A stretch of 64,000 bases of DNA. Origin: Nectonema munidae. Its lineage: Eukaryota; Nematomorpha; Nectonematoida; Nectonematidae. Shown piece by piece: positions 34,801-43,300 of this stretch. Numbering within the stretch: the first letter of the stretch is position 1; each line of letters begins with the position of its first letter. The stretch spans positions 1,364,001-1,428,000 of the forward strand of contig JAUIRK010000898.1 of NCBI GenBank assembly GCA_030549495.1. Direction: 5' to 3'. The notes beneath the pieces are model-generated. The model ran no database searches and was not told the origin of the DNA. It saw only the letters and a program-made list of their open reading frames with translations. The position numbers were made by a program, and so were the translations under genes.

Positions 34801-36569
34801 TTTCGATTTTCATGTTTTTAATTTGTTGTGCTTTTAAATAATCTACCATAAATAAATATGTGATTAAAAAACTTGTTATTCCGGCCATAGATGTGCTTAA
34901 ATTTTCCATGTTATAAGTTAGGCTGTGTTAAACCCTGGTTATCGCTTATAAACTAGCAGACCGTTTTGATTTATGATAAATGACCCCTATGGAGTATAAT
35001 TTTTCAAATTATGATTGTGAAATAAATTTACTCTTCAAAATAATGAATGATACAATTTAAATATTGTTTGCCACTGAATATAATTAATTGACCTTTCAAT
35101 AAATCTGCGGCATCCCTTGATATCTCACCTGTTACTGATATTTTGAGCAAAATGAAACATTCATAGTTCACTAATGAACAAAGTATTCCGAAAAAATCCT
35201 AATGCACTTTAAAGATGCAAGCTTACGCACTGTAATGCCCTTTATAAATTTTCACTGAGAGTAATTAATCACGATAAAGCATAGATGTACATTGTACAAC
35301 AACCTTTAGTTTTTTTGTTGCACACTCGCTGGAAGCTATTGCCTTCAGGAGTTCCTTTATCCACATCGGGCATCCCTGAAAACAATAGAGGGCATATACT
35401 CATCTCAAATTCCCTCTTATAACACCTTCTTCTCTCTACAAACTCTGTTCTTATTTCCAAGCTGTCGGTATTATTGTATTTTTTGTCGATTTAAGTAGTC
35501 ATATTTTTGTTCTCGCTCAAGTATGATAAAATACGGGTTTTGATACTTTCCATAAATAGTCCGACTGTTGTATGCTACGGCAAGTCCTAGCTTTTACAAA
35601 GAGAGCGCTTTTGTTACAACCTACTTTTATTCATTTGCTTAATTCAGTAAGATTTAAAAAAATTTTCCTTATTCTCTAATTTTTCACTTTAGGAAGTGAC
35701 AATCTATTAGCTATCTGGGATATACCATCAGGAGATTTGGTTGTTTTTCTCAGCAATCACACTGAGGCTGTTTACTCGCTAGCTATAGACTATGATTCAG
35801 TCGTTCTTACATCTGGTATAGTATTGTTGCTAAAGAACTGCTAACTTCACTAATATTTATCTTTTTAATAGGTGGTTTAGACAAGCAAATATCTCTATGG
35901 GATTTCAAAAAAATTACAGAGTACTACGAAAGTGGCAAGATTTGTGAAGAAAATGAAAAGTAATCCTAAGCTTTAAACATTAACTTTTCCACAGTTGTGT
36001 TCTGATTTTAATAATTTGACGTTCCTACTTTTTTCATCACATGGTAACATTACTTTGTAATAACGAAAAAGAGCTTTTTTCAATATCGCACTTTGGGATC
36101 CAAAGTAGAATAAGAAGTTTTAGTTTTGCATTTATCAAATATCGCTATTTTTTATCAATTGTAAATTTAGTTTCTCACCACTTTTACAAATTTCTTATAG
36201 TAAAGTGAAAATTCAGCCTTGCTATTTAGCTTAAATTTTATCATATATCTGAATTAGCAAAATTGAAATCGCTAATCATGGCCTTAACGCGTATTCTTCA
36301 ATAAAAAGTAATTCATTAACTAAACAAAATATATGTCCTTTTTGCGATTGAAAATAATAATAATCGCCATTACAAAGTCACATATTTTGCATATAAGTAA
36401 TAATAATACTATCTATATTTATTAAAGGTTGAAGACAACAAATACAACAGCTTCTCCTTTTCTCGTGAAATCATTTTATACAAAATCGTCCCCAATTTTG
36501 CATACACAATTCACTTGGACAAACCTTTTACTCGCTGTGTCAAGATATGATAGCGAGAAATATAATTGA
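16827..36569 (+). CDS. TAF5: TAF5, TFIID subunit 5 (5' end not found), eleven exons
   Basis: TAF5 is the WD40 scaffold of general transcription factor TFIID. Exons I support: 16827-16900, 21791-21881, 25042-25120, 26793-26892, 32161-32279, 33580-34496, 34549-34662, 34723-34777, 35693-35815, 35872-35959, 36428-36569. All phases agree and give 633 codons plus stop. The order is: half a LisH motif ([11 protein letters not shown]), the TAF5 N-terminal domain ([56 protein letters not shown]), a basic linker with [21 protein letters not shown], six WD repeats with GHLADVD and FTGHK, and the C-terminal [15 protein letters not shown]. The linker and LWDFKKI resemble TAF5 more than the SAGA paralogue TAF5L. 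The donor at 26893 (GTGTAT) is the weakest; GTAGTA at 26927 would not keep phase. The final donor GTAATC overlaps an in-frame TAA. Introns one to five are long and full of transposons. Confidence 0.9.
16932..17499. mobile_element. 568-bp hAT-type MITE with perfect 8-bp target duplication
   Basis: Flanked by TTTATAAT at 16924-16931 and 17500-17507. It begins CAGTAACGTAGCCAG and its other end, read in reverse, begins CAGCCATGTAGCCAG, a diverged inverted repeat. CAG...CTG ends and an 8-bp duplication are hAT hallmarks. No coding frame. A B-box-like GGGCTCAATTCCCC lies inside at about 17330. It sits 31 bases after a TAF5 exon. Confidence 0.88.
17508..19189. other. TAF5 intron, nothing further recognised
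   Basis: AT-rich intronic sequence. A GC-richer patch near 17825-17872 (GAGGCGACCGCCCTC) resembles the subterminal part of the local hAT-like elements but is too short to assign. Confidence 0.4.
19190..21303 (-). pseudogene. Unclassified transposase-like gene, decayed, antisense in a TAF5 intron
   Basis: It starts [18 protein letters not shown] at 21303 and can be followed over about 2.1 kb in changing frames. In order: N-terminal helices ([17 protein letters not shown]), [10 protein letters not shown], a long middle, [12 protein letters not shown] (a likely first catalytic Asp of an RNase H-like fold), [41 protein letters not shown] and [20 protein letters not shown], ending with [12 protein letters not shown]. 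At least three frame changes (one in an A-run near 21020, others near 20130 and 19960) and an in-frame TGA near 19648, where a Trp may have stood, show it is dead. The FDTTASN...CxHH layout recalls hAT-like or other RNase H-fold transposases, but I cannot name the superfamily. The fragment at 1-775 belongs to the same group. Confidence 0.65.
21518..21542. repeat. (TA)n microsatellite
   Basis: About 12 TA units upstream of the antisense transposase remnant. Confidence 0.9.
21602..21662. repeat. Perfect 12-bp inverted repeat with 37-base loop
   Basis: TGATATATCGTG at 21602-21613 pairs exactly with CACGATATATCA at 21651-21662. It lies in a TAF5 intron about 130 bases before an exon. It could be a small decayed inverted-repeat element or a hairpin in the intron RNA. 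Confidence 0.7.
22112..22454. repeat. Possible decayed MITE (ATGTATC...GATACAT)
   Basis: ATGTATCGGATAT at the left pairs, with two mismatches, with the right end read in reverse (ATGTATCTGATGT). CATCCGCA-like words recur near both ends. No target duplication was identified. Confidence 0.35.
22540..23705 (-). mobile_element. Second Tigger/pogo-like element, decayed, with an adjoining MITE-like left part
   Basis: The 23701 end, read on the minus strand, starts CAGTGGAACCTCGGTTTTCG next to a TA, a typical Tigger end. Left ends of the same type appear at about 22542 (ATACCTCAGTTTTCGACC) and, in the other direction, at 22742 (CAGTGGTACTTTGG, with TA). The first 200 bases may therefore be a separate MITE of the same family. 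Between them lies a transposase C-terminal remnant on the minus strand. Confidence 0.65.
22860..23211 (-). pseudogene. Tigger transposase C-terminal remnant
   Basis: The minus-strand translation shows an acidic run ([16 protein letters not shown]), then [26 protein letters not shown] and [20 protein letters not shown], interrupted by stop codons. The HP-x...NxTV...FND...LK-x-I-x-x-RQKQ-x-TL-x-x-F series is typical of the Tigger C-terminus. The DNA-binding and DDE domains are gone. Confidence 0.65.
23706..24226. other. TAF5 intron, nothing recognised
   Basis: AT-rich, no repeat or coding structure seen. Confidence 0.4.
24231..24360. mobile_element. 130-bp TTAA-flanked MITE (piggyBac type)
   Basis: Flanked by TTAA at 24227-24230 and 24361-24364. 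The ends are CCCATTTAAGACC and, in reverse, CCCATTTACGATC. The inner part has three (G)CAGAC words, including CGCAGACGATTTATATTC. It is closely related, inverted, to 51683-51793. Confidence 0.85.
24602..24788. mobile_element. TTAA-type MITE with an internal 59-bp tandem duplication
   Basis: The ends are CCCGTTAACGATC and, in reverse, CCCGTTAACGCCC, with TTAA after the right end and a diverged TTA(C) before the left. A 59-base unit starting CCCGTTAACG and containing AATCAGACGATATC is present twice in a row (24602-24660 and 24661-24719). The inner CAGACGAT words tie it to the 24231 family. Confidence 0.75.
24793..26792. other. TAF5 introns around the exon at 25042-25120
   Basis: Nothing further recognised: AT-rich, with a short AG run near 25582 and a G-rich run near 25695. 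Confidence 0.4.
26893..28090. other. Start of the 5.3-kb TAF5 intron
   Basis: No coding exon recognised. A 62-codon minus-strand frame at 27014-27202 lacks an ATG and known motifs. Confidence 0.4.
28099..28402. mobile_element. 304-bp hAT-type MITE with perfect 8-bp target duplication
   Basis: Flanked by ACTTAGAG at 28091-28098 and 28403-28410. The left end is CAGGGTTTCTAAAATCTCGG; the right end in reverse is CAGTGGTTCTCAACTC. CAGNG ends and the 8-bp duplication fit hAT (Charlie-like). No coding frame. Confidence 0.9.
28756..28848. mobile_element. 93-bp TTAA-flanked MITE
   Basis: Flanked by TTAA at 28752-28755 and 28849-28852. The ends are CCCATTAGACCTTA and, in reverse, CCCATTAAAGCAGG. The family is as at 24231 but the inner part is diverged. 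Confidence 0.8.
29286..29764. mobile_element. Nested 479-bp MITE with 8-bp target duplication
   Basis: Flanked by ATCGAATA at 29278-29285 and 29765-29772. The inverted ends share ATTAAAAAGTAGG and AAAAAATGCCCC; the outer 20 bases are more diverged. It lies inside the left part of the hAT-like element and is also present at the matching place in copy 2 (55884-56444), so it inserted before the element was copied. Confidence 0.82.
30302..30452 (+). repeat. tRNA-derived SINE-like block inside the hAT-like element
   Basis: A-box-like GGCAGGTTGGTCGAGATG and B-box-like GGATTCAATTCC, then a tail with GCCTGGTCAATGAAAATACA. The tail resembles that of the SINEs at 57835-57960 and 61205-61265. Confidence 0.55.
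31444..31626. mobile_element. Nested 183-bp hAT-type MITE
   Basis: The ends are CAGTGGTGTAGCCA and, in reverse, CAGTGACGTAGCTAGG. The flanks GACAGAAG and GAGAGGAG agree at 6 of 8 bases, as expected for an old 8-bp duplication. The same insertion in copy 2 (54111-54309) keeps 7 of 8. Confidence 0.8.
31995..32043. repeat. G-run/C-run hairpin at the end of the hAT-like element
   Basis: About 13 G followed by CGAA, a 7-base loop, TTCG and about 12 C. It could form a very stable hairpin, and the G strand could form a quadruplex. The copy-2 terminus lacks this hairpin. Confidence 0.8.
32280..33579. other. TAF5 intron, nothing recognised
   Basis: AT-rich intronic sequence between the exon ending at 32279 (donor GTAAGA) and the large WD40 exon starting at 33580. 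No repeats of note. Confidence 0.45.
34778..35692. other. TAF5 intron, nothing recognised
   Basis: 915-base intron with a GTACGT donor and a TTTCACTTTAG acceptor. No coding or repeat structure seen. The remaining TAF5 introns after 34496 are short (52, 60 and 56 bases) apart from the 468-base one at 35960-36427. Confidence 0.5.
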
Positions 36570-36630
36570 CAAATATTTGTTAAAAACTTATTTTTATTGT
36601 ATTTTATTTTTAAAAACAAATTTCCTATTT

Positions 36631-36636
36631 AATAAA
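36631..36636 (+). terminator. Likely TAF5 polyadenylation signal
   Basis: AATAAA 61 bases after the TAF5 stop codon, just before the hAT element that starts at 36689. Confidence 0.7.
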
Positions 36637-37716
36637 TATATTTATACTCTCATACACTCAAGTCTAAATTGGGTCAAGCAATGTACAACAATGATTCTCA
36701 GCCTTTTGTGGACATGTTCTTTTTAATTGCTACCAATTTTATTTTTAAAGTGGCTTTACTTGTCCAAAATATAAGGATAAATAAGTCGTTTTTAATCACT
36801 ATTTTTTATTTGTTTACGCAATTAATTTTATTAAGTCAAAATTTTTATTCGAAAAAATATGTGGCTTAATGTGAAAGTTGAACTTGATGTCTTGAGGTTC
36901 CAATGAAGTCAATGACCAACTTAAACCTCTTCTAACAATAACATTTAGTCGGTTTCAACTTTTTGAATGCAGATAAAGAACACTAGGGCACACTTTAAAA
37001 TTATATTTTAATCACTTTTAGCAACAAACTTGTTTCAATAAGATATGAAGAGCTTTAATCATTTTTTAAATTTCAGGTTTACTCAAGAAAATTAAATTTT
37101 CTATTCAATAAACATTAAAAAAGTTTCTAATATGGACCCCTGGCCTAATTTGAACAGACAATCCAGCGTGGAACCCTTTGAACCATTTTGGAACCTTTTT
37201 TTTAAATATTGTTTTCTATTTTTACATATTACTTTTTATGAATATTTTATTAATATGTGTTTTTCAAGTAAAAATATTAATTTATAAAATAGATGAAAAA
37301 TTTAGAATTTTTTTAGTTTTTTACTTCTCCAGATTATTCCATTTATTTATCGCATCCACAAGTTTAGGTAGTATAAAATGTCCTTTAGTTAGATTTTAGA
37401 AGTTTTATGAAAATTTCATTCATTTCAACTCGAAGCCTAAATAGTTAAAATCTTAGAAAATTATGATTTTTGTCATGATACAAATTTTGAAATATAATAA
37501 GCATAATTTAAATTTCACTAAATTTGCAATTTGTATGATATAATTCTATATATTTTTTAGATTTTTAATTGTATGCGTATGAAAACAACATAATGTGTTA
37601 ATTTCTATCTTTTATAACAATCTATTAATTTGTAAATTGTAGGTATATTGAAATATAAAAAATATATTACAATATTTTTTTTCGTTATATTAAGTTTTTT
37701 TGCAAATGTAGACTAA

Positions 37717-37790
37717 GTCTGTTATGCAAATGGATGTAAGCATTCAGCTCTTCACACTTCGATTCAGGTTCAAATCCTGATTTATTCAAT
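37717..37790 (+). repeat. tRNA-like SINE head
   Basis: TCAGGTTCAAATCCTGA forms a perfect T-arm with a B-box, preceded by GTTATGCAAATGGATG as a weak A-box and TTCAGCTCTTCACACTTCGA as an anticodon-arm-like part. The acceptor stem does not pair convincingly, so I call it tRNA-derived and not a tRNA gene. Confidence 0.5.
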
Positions 37791-38184
37791 AGTTTTTATT
37801 TGAGTGTTTGCTTGTGAGAAGATGTTCATAATAAATGTAAAATTTATTTTTTATGTCGATGATATAATTTAAATTATTGTTTCAATTATTAATCTATTTG
37901 ATAAAAAGTTTATTAATATTTTTTGTTCATCTTTTTAGATAAACTTTTAATACTTATTAATATTTACAAATGGAACGAAATATCAAATTTAATAATGATT
38001 GGTTTATAAAAAAAACGTATTTAGTAAATTTCTAAATGCTCCATAAATACAAAGAAAAAAGGAATTCAAGGACTAATGAAACATGATAATACAGACAAAC
38101 AAGAAAAAGATTATGTAACGTTCCAATGCTTTTCAATATACCTTTGAAATTGTTTCCAAATCAAATGAAATTACATCTACCTTC

Positions 38185-39845
38185 ATGATATCAGCTATAA
38201 CAAATAATGAATCCAACTTGAAATTGTTCTGCAAACGAGATGAAGCAACAAAAGCTGAACTTATATGGATGCTTAAAAGTATTTCTTCCAATTATTCATT
38301 ACGTTCAAATAATGATTTAACTGAAACATTCCAATACATGTTTTCCGGAAAAATACCAAAAGACTTTTCACTTAGTCCAACAAAATCAAGTTACTTATTA
38401 ACGGAAGCGCTGGGTCCATATTTTAAGAAAATGATTTTGGATGATGTGAAAGATATGAATTACGTTGTTTCATATGATGAGACAACCAATTCAGAAGATA
38501 AGAAAGCTTGAAATTATGTTGAGATTTTGGCCGAATACTCTCAATCAAGTTTGTTCTTTTCATCTGGATGGAAACTGTGAATTTAGGGCATGCCTGAGGT
38601 GAAATTATATCAGATTCAATCACGAGTGTTGTGGATACAAACCATTTGAGATTGGAAAATTTCATTTCACTTTTAAGTGATGGTCCAATTGTCAATAAAA
38701 GAGTATTCATGTTGGTCAATGAAGCAGTCAAAACTTGCAGGGCAAAAGCTCTTCTCAATGTTGGAACATGCCAGCTTCATAATGCTTTTTCCAAAGTTTT
38801 CAATGAAAATTTTTCCTGGTTTTCCACCAACATTTACAGATTTTTCAGCATAAAGTTTCAAAAATCTCTTTTTGTTGATCCAAAAAAAATGAAGTTTGAA
38901 GAAGAATTTGAAATCGAAATGAATAAACTTGTCATTGATTCTGAAATATCCTTAAGCCTTTCAAAAAAATGCTTACTTTTTTATAAAGAATCCTGTTCTT
39001 ACATTTTAAAAACATCTGTATTGGATGATAACATAATGAAGTGTTTTAGGTGTCTTTCACCACATAGAAGACAACTAATCAGTTCTCTGAACGACATTGA
39101 GAAACTTGCTAATGTATTGCCTCACAAAATTACACTGATGTTTTGATAGATGAATGGAAGCTTCTACATGGAACTTTCTTTTTGTTTAGTTAACACTCGC
39201 AAGACATGGAAACTGTTCCTGAAAAATATATTGAAGATAGGATTGACCATTACTGGCGCTATCTCTTTTCAATAAAGGCTTCTGATGGATTGCTGAAATA
39301 TTCTGTTGCATGTATGATTGTGAGAAGTGGATTGCAATATTTCGAAAACAAACCATACGCAGTGCCATTAACATCACAGCTTCTTGATTTGGGAAAGATA
39401 GCATATCGAAAGTATAAAGAAGGATTAGAAATGGAAAAAAAGAAACAGCAAGAGACGAAAATTAGAAAAAAGAAAATGAAAAACAGCAATTATAGGAAAT
39501 TCATGAAAGTCTAAAGTCAAAATTGAGGAAATTGAAAAACATTTTAAAGAAAAAAGTTGAGAGTTTGAAAGTATTCAGAAAGCCACAAACCAGTTACTTG
39601 ATAGCGCCTCAAAGAGACTTGAAGATGCCATCAATTCCAAAAATTTAGCCTCGATTCATTTGGCACATAGTCTTCTGAAAGCAGCTCAGACCAAAAGAAA
39701 TAAGGAAATCGAAAAAACAAATGAATTGAGTCATCTAAATTCAAAAGTCAATAAGCGAAAGTCTGGACTCATCGATCAATTTTTGAAAAAAAATTGTTTT
39801 CATTTTGTCTTTTTATTTATTTATTTTAATAAAATAGTGTTTTGA
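38185..39845 (+). pseudogene. hAT transposase, broken
   Basis: Three main frames. The first (38185-38511) has LSPTKSSYLLTEALGPYFKK and VVSYDETTNS, the family's (S/F)DE-x-x-N stretch, and ends in a TGA. After two more stops, GEIISDSI and DTNHLRLENF lead into LLSDGPIVNKRVF, matching the MDGPNVN-type motif, then LLNVGTCQLHNAF (38631-39146). The last part (39206-39514) has RIDHYWRYLFSIK and ends in a lysine-rich coiled stretch. Several stops and frame changes make it inactive. The typical C-terminal dimerisation motif is not recognisable. Confidence 0.75.
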
Positions 39846-40253
39846 TGTTTTTTTGTATTTAAGCTTTTTACTTGGAACATTCGGAACCCTTTTCAACACC
39901 AAAATGCGCTGTGATGTCTGTTTGAAGGACTCCATTTGAAATATTTTTATATGGACCCCTCTAAAAATATTGTGTGGCATCAAAAGAGTGCTATAATATG
40001 TATATATAATTATTCATCAAGACAAAAATAAGTACGAGAAAAAATGTAGAGATAAGCAAAAAAAACATTTATTAAAATATATGATTACCATATGGGTGGA
40101 TTAATATATTCAATGAGTGAGTAACCCTTGACCTATGTGCAAATTTTTTTTGTAAAATGATCACTGGTTTAAAAGATTGCCGACCACTGTGATAGATTAT
40201 AATACTGCTATCCGTAGAAATGATATCCTTTAAAAATTATAAGTTTAAAAATT

Positions 40254-40259
40254 TTTATT
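40254..40259 (-). terminator. Likely SLC22-gene polyadenylation signal
   Basis: AATAAA on the minus strand about 50 bases past the stop codon at 40310-40312. Another AATAAA overlaps the stop codon itself. The hAT element ends at 40189. Confidence 0.6.
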
Positions 40260-40309
40260 GTAAAAGAGTCAAAATAGCTAAAAAGTTGTTCAAGTGTAGA
40301 TCCCTGAGT

Positions 40310-43300
40310 TTATTCTTCCTGACTAGACAAGGACGCATCATTATTGTTTGGAAGAAGATGCTTTTTAAACTCCTCACTTCGATTCAAAGTGGGAGATGAT
40401 TCCTCACTGAAATCAGGAATTGGTTCTACCTGAAACTTTTTGCCTGATTTAATCAATCTAAAGTAAAATAAAAGGTAAATGTATAATTAATTCCATATCC
40501 TTTTATCCTTACTTTTCATTTTCATACACGTGAGTGATACTCTCAGGCAGATTTGTATTTTTTGTTTCAGGAAGGAAGAAGGCTAGGAAGCCTGCAGAGA
40601 TAGACACAACACAAAACACGAGATAAGGAAATGATTTGTTGTAATGTCTCTTTAAATGAAAAATCACATGTAGTTAGAATAAAAAAATATTTACATATCT
40701 ATAAGATATGAAACTGCAGAGCTTGTACTGATAATAATGCTTCCAAATCTTATCAAATCATACTGAGGTATATCAATGAAACATGTTTCCAAAACATAAA
40801 TATCAAATCACTTACAGAGATAGATGTAATAACATTTAGGGTAGTGATATATATTCTATTTTGACTTTTTACAATTCTAACTAAGGAATCACATATGTTT
40901 TTTGAAAAGTCATTAAAAAGTTTAAGAGTCAAATAAATAAGATTTCTAAATTAATGAGAAAATTTTGTGAATTAAAAAATTATTTAAAATGATAATTTCT
41001 TGTGAAAGAATTTAGAAAATTTCACACCAAGCTAATGTTACGATATGTAAAAAAAAATAAAAATACAATTGAGATATGACAAAACAAAATAAACACAAGA
41101 AAATCAAAATTTTGATAAAAAAGAAAATACAACTAAAAATGTTATACTCTACTTCAACGTTACTTGATAATTTAAAAAAGTAACTATTACATGTGACTCA
41201 AGCTCTATAAAATTTAATATATTAATCATTGCATCATTTAAAGAGTGTAGAAAACTTCATTGAAAACTTTTGATTATAAGTAGGCTTCTTATTTTCATCT
41301 ATTTTGTAAACAAGCATATGCCTTCTGTTATATATACGCTAATCAATGTTTCCCAACTGCTGGTCCATAAGACAACCTCTTTGCTGGTCCACGAAAAATT
41401 TTTCAAAAGCGAAAAGTATAGTTGAAATATAATTGCAACTATGATTGCCCATTTTTTTATTATTTATTTTGTATAATACCTCAGATTATTTATTTATTTT
41501 CCGGCGAAAAGAGTGAGGCTTTATCTATAACTCCTCCAGACATAGACAGCTTGTGGTCAAAGAAAAAGGAGTTCAGAAGCCTGGTTACAGCAAAAGCGCA
41601 AAATGAAATTTTATTGATTTGTTACTTTTATCTATTTTTTTTGTTTTTATAATAAATTTTTAGTATGGATCATAATAAGTTTTTCCCACAAAAATAATGC
41701 TGGTCCATACCATTTTTGCTTTTTGGAAAATGGTGCACGACCAGAAACAAGTTGGGAAACACTGCACCTTTTTGCTATCTCCTGTGGTCTTGCCAATAAT
41801 ACCAAAAAATAAAATGCAAAATATTAAAGAATGTTTTTACCATTTCCAAAACAAACGGTGACAGGATGGAACCAAAACGAGCAAATGTTGAGGATATTCC
41901 AACTCCTGCGTTGCGAACAGCAGTCGGAAATATTTCAGCGGTGTAAATGTAAATTATTGAAAATGAAGCTGTCACTGCGCATTTGCCTACAAGTGCCAAT
42001 CCAACTTTGAGATATGAAGCTTATAAGAAATCCAAATGTGAACAGCGTTTTAAAAACTAATTTTGTGGGAGAAGAATTTTTAAATAAAAGTTTATAGGTT
42101 CTTTCAAGTCCAGATAATATATCGAGCCAGATCAGGAAACATTAAAAATATTGCTCCTATGTCTGATTTCGATCTATATTTTGATACATATACGCTATAT
42201 GAAGTGTGGCCAAAAAAGGTTCATTTTATAAATATTAATATTCCGGTAACGACATTTCTGTTTATAAAATACAATACACTTTGTAGTAAATAATGGATTC
42301 AATAATATGTCGTCACTTTAAAAATAGATCACACTGCTACTTTACTCCATATGGCTACAACTTAAAAGTTGAAATTAAAAAAAGACTCCATTTTTTAAAG
42401 GATTTTCAACTGAGTTCCAGGAGGCAAAGTCACCCCTCCTCCTCCTTTCTACACGTCTGATTTTAGCAAATATCATGGCCTGATAAAATTAGTCCATCAC
42501 AAATGTAAGCTTATAATAAAACAATTAGGTAGTTATATAAATCTAGTTTTTCTAGATATATTTTTTTTTATAAATTAATAAAAAAAAAAGTTAAAGGAGC
42601 CTGAGAATTTTTCTGGCCCCAAAATCCTGGTTATAAGTGTATCTTATTCTTACGTGCTAAACTTAACATTAAATCTACCGAGAAATCAATAAAAAATAAG
42701 TAAATATATTTTACTAAAAAATTTGGTTATGCCACAGATAACTTATTAATGTTTAATTAATGCATTTTCTGTCAACTTGTAAGGCGATTAACGAGAAGCT
42801 GAGTTATTCTGCTTTTTGGTATATTTGAATATTTTACATTACCCCTATGTAAAAATATGACTAAAATATAAATTTCTTTCGATATCTTTAGGTAAAGAGT
42901 TTCTGAAAATATGATATAGGTTGAACAAGGGAGATCTATTTTATATCCTGATCAATTGAAATAAAATCATTGGAGACCATTTTTTGTTGGTGTTAGCCTT
43001 CTCCACAATTCCAAAACTTAAACTTTCAATGTATTTTCAAAGTTGTTTGATTACATGCATTTAGTTTTTATATTTCATAATAATAGTTAACACCATATCT
43101 TAAATTTAAGCATATTTTTATTTTTATACAGACAGAGAGAGAGATTGAAATATATTATTTTTCAGGAAATCTATCTTCAACCTTTCATAAAATATCTAAA
43201 AGATATGCGTAATATTCGTAAGTTCGTGTTTATATTAAGAAGAAAATAAAGAAAATTAGCGCACTAACTAGGTATTGATTGGTCCAAACTAAATGCTTTG

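Larger units (their letters stand above)
36689..40189 (+). mobile_element. 3.5-kb decayed autonomous-type hAT element
   Basis: The left end is CAATGATTCTCAGCC and the right end in reverse is CAGTGGTCGGCAATC, degenerate hAT ends. A broken transposase lies inside in the plus direction. A tRNA-like SINE sits at 37717-37790. ATGGACCCCT words near both ends (about 37133 and 39951) point to longer old subterminal repeats. The 8-base flanks no longer match. It fills the gap between the TAF5 and SLC22 3' ends. Confidence 0.7.

Noticed and set aside
16827-36569. TAF5L (SAGA paralogue) instead of TAF5
   Set aside because: The [11 protein letters not shown] linker, the NQLNKMDI stretch before WD2 and LWDFKKI fit TAF5 better; a tree would settle it.
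37717-37790. A functional tRNA gene
   Set aside because: The T-arm is good but the acceptor and anticodon stems do not pair convincingly, and it lies inside a decayed transposon.
38423-38861. Minus-strand frames across the hAT transposase
   Set aside because: They overlap the clear plus-strand hAT coding pattern.
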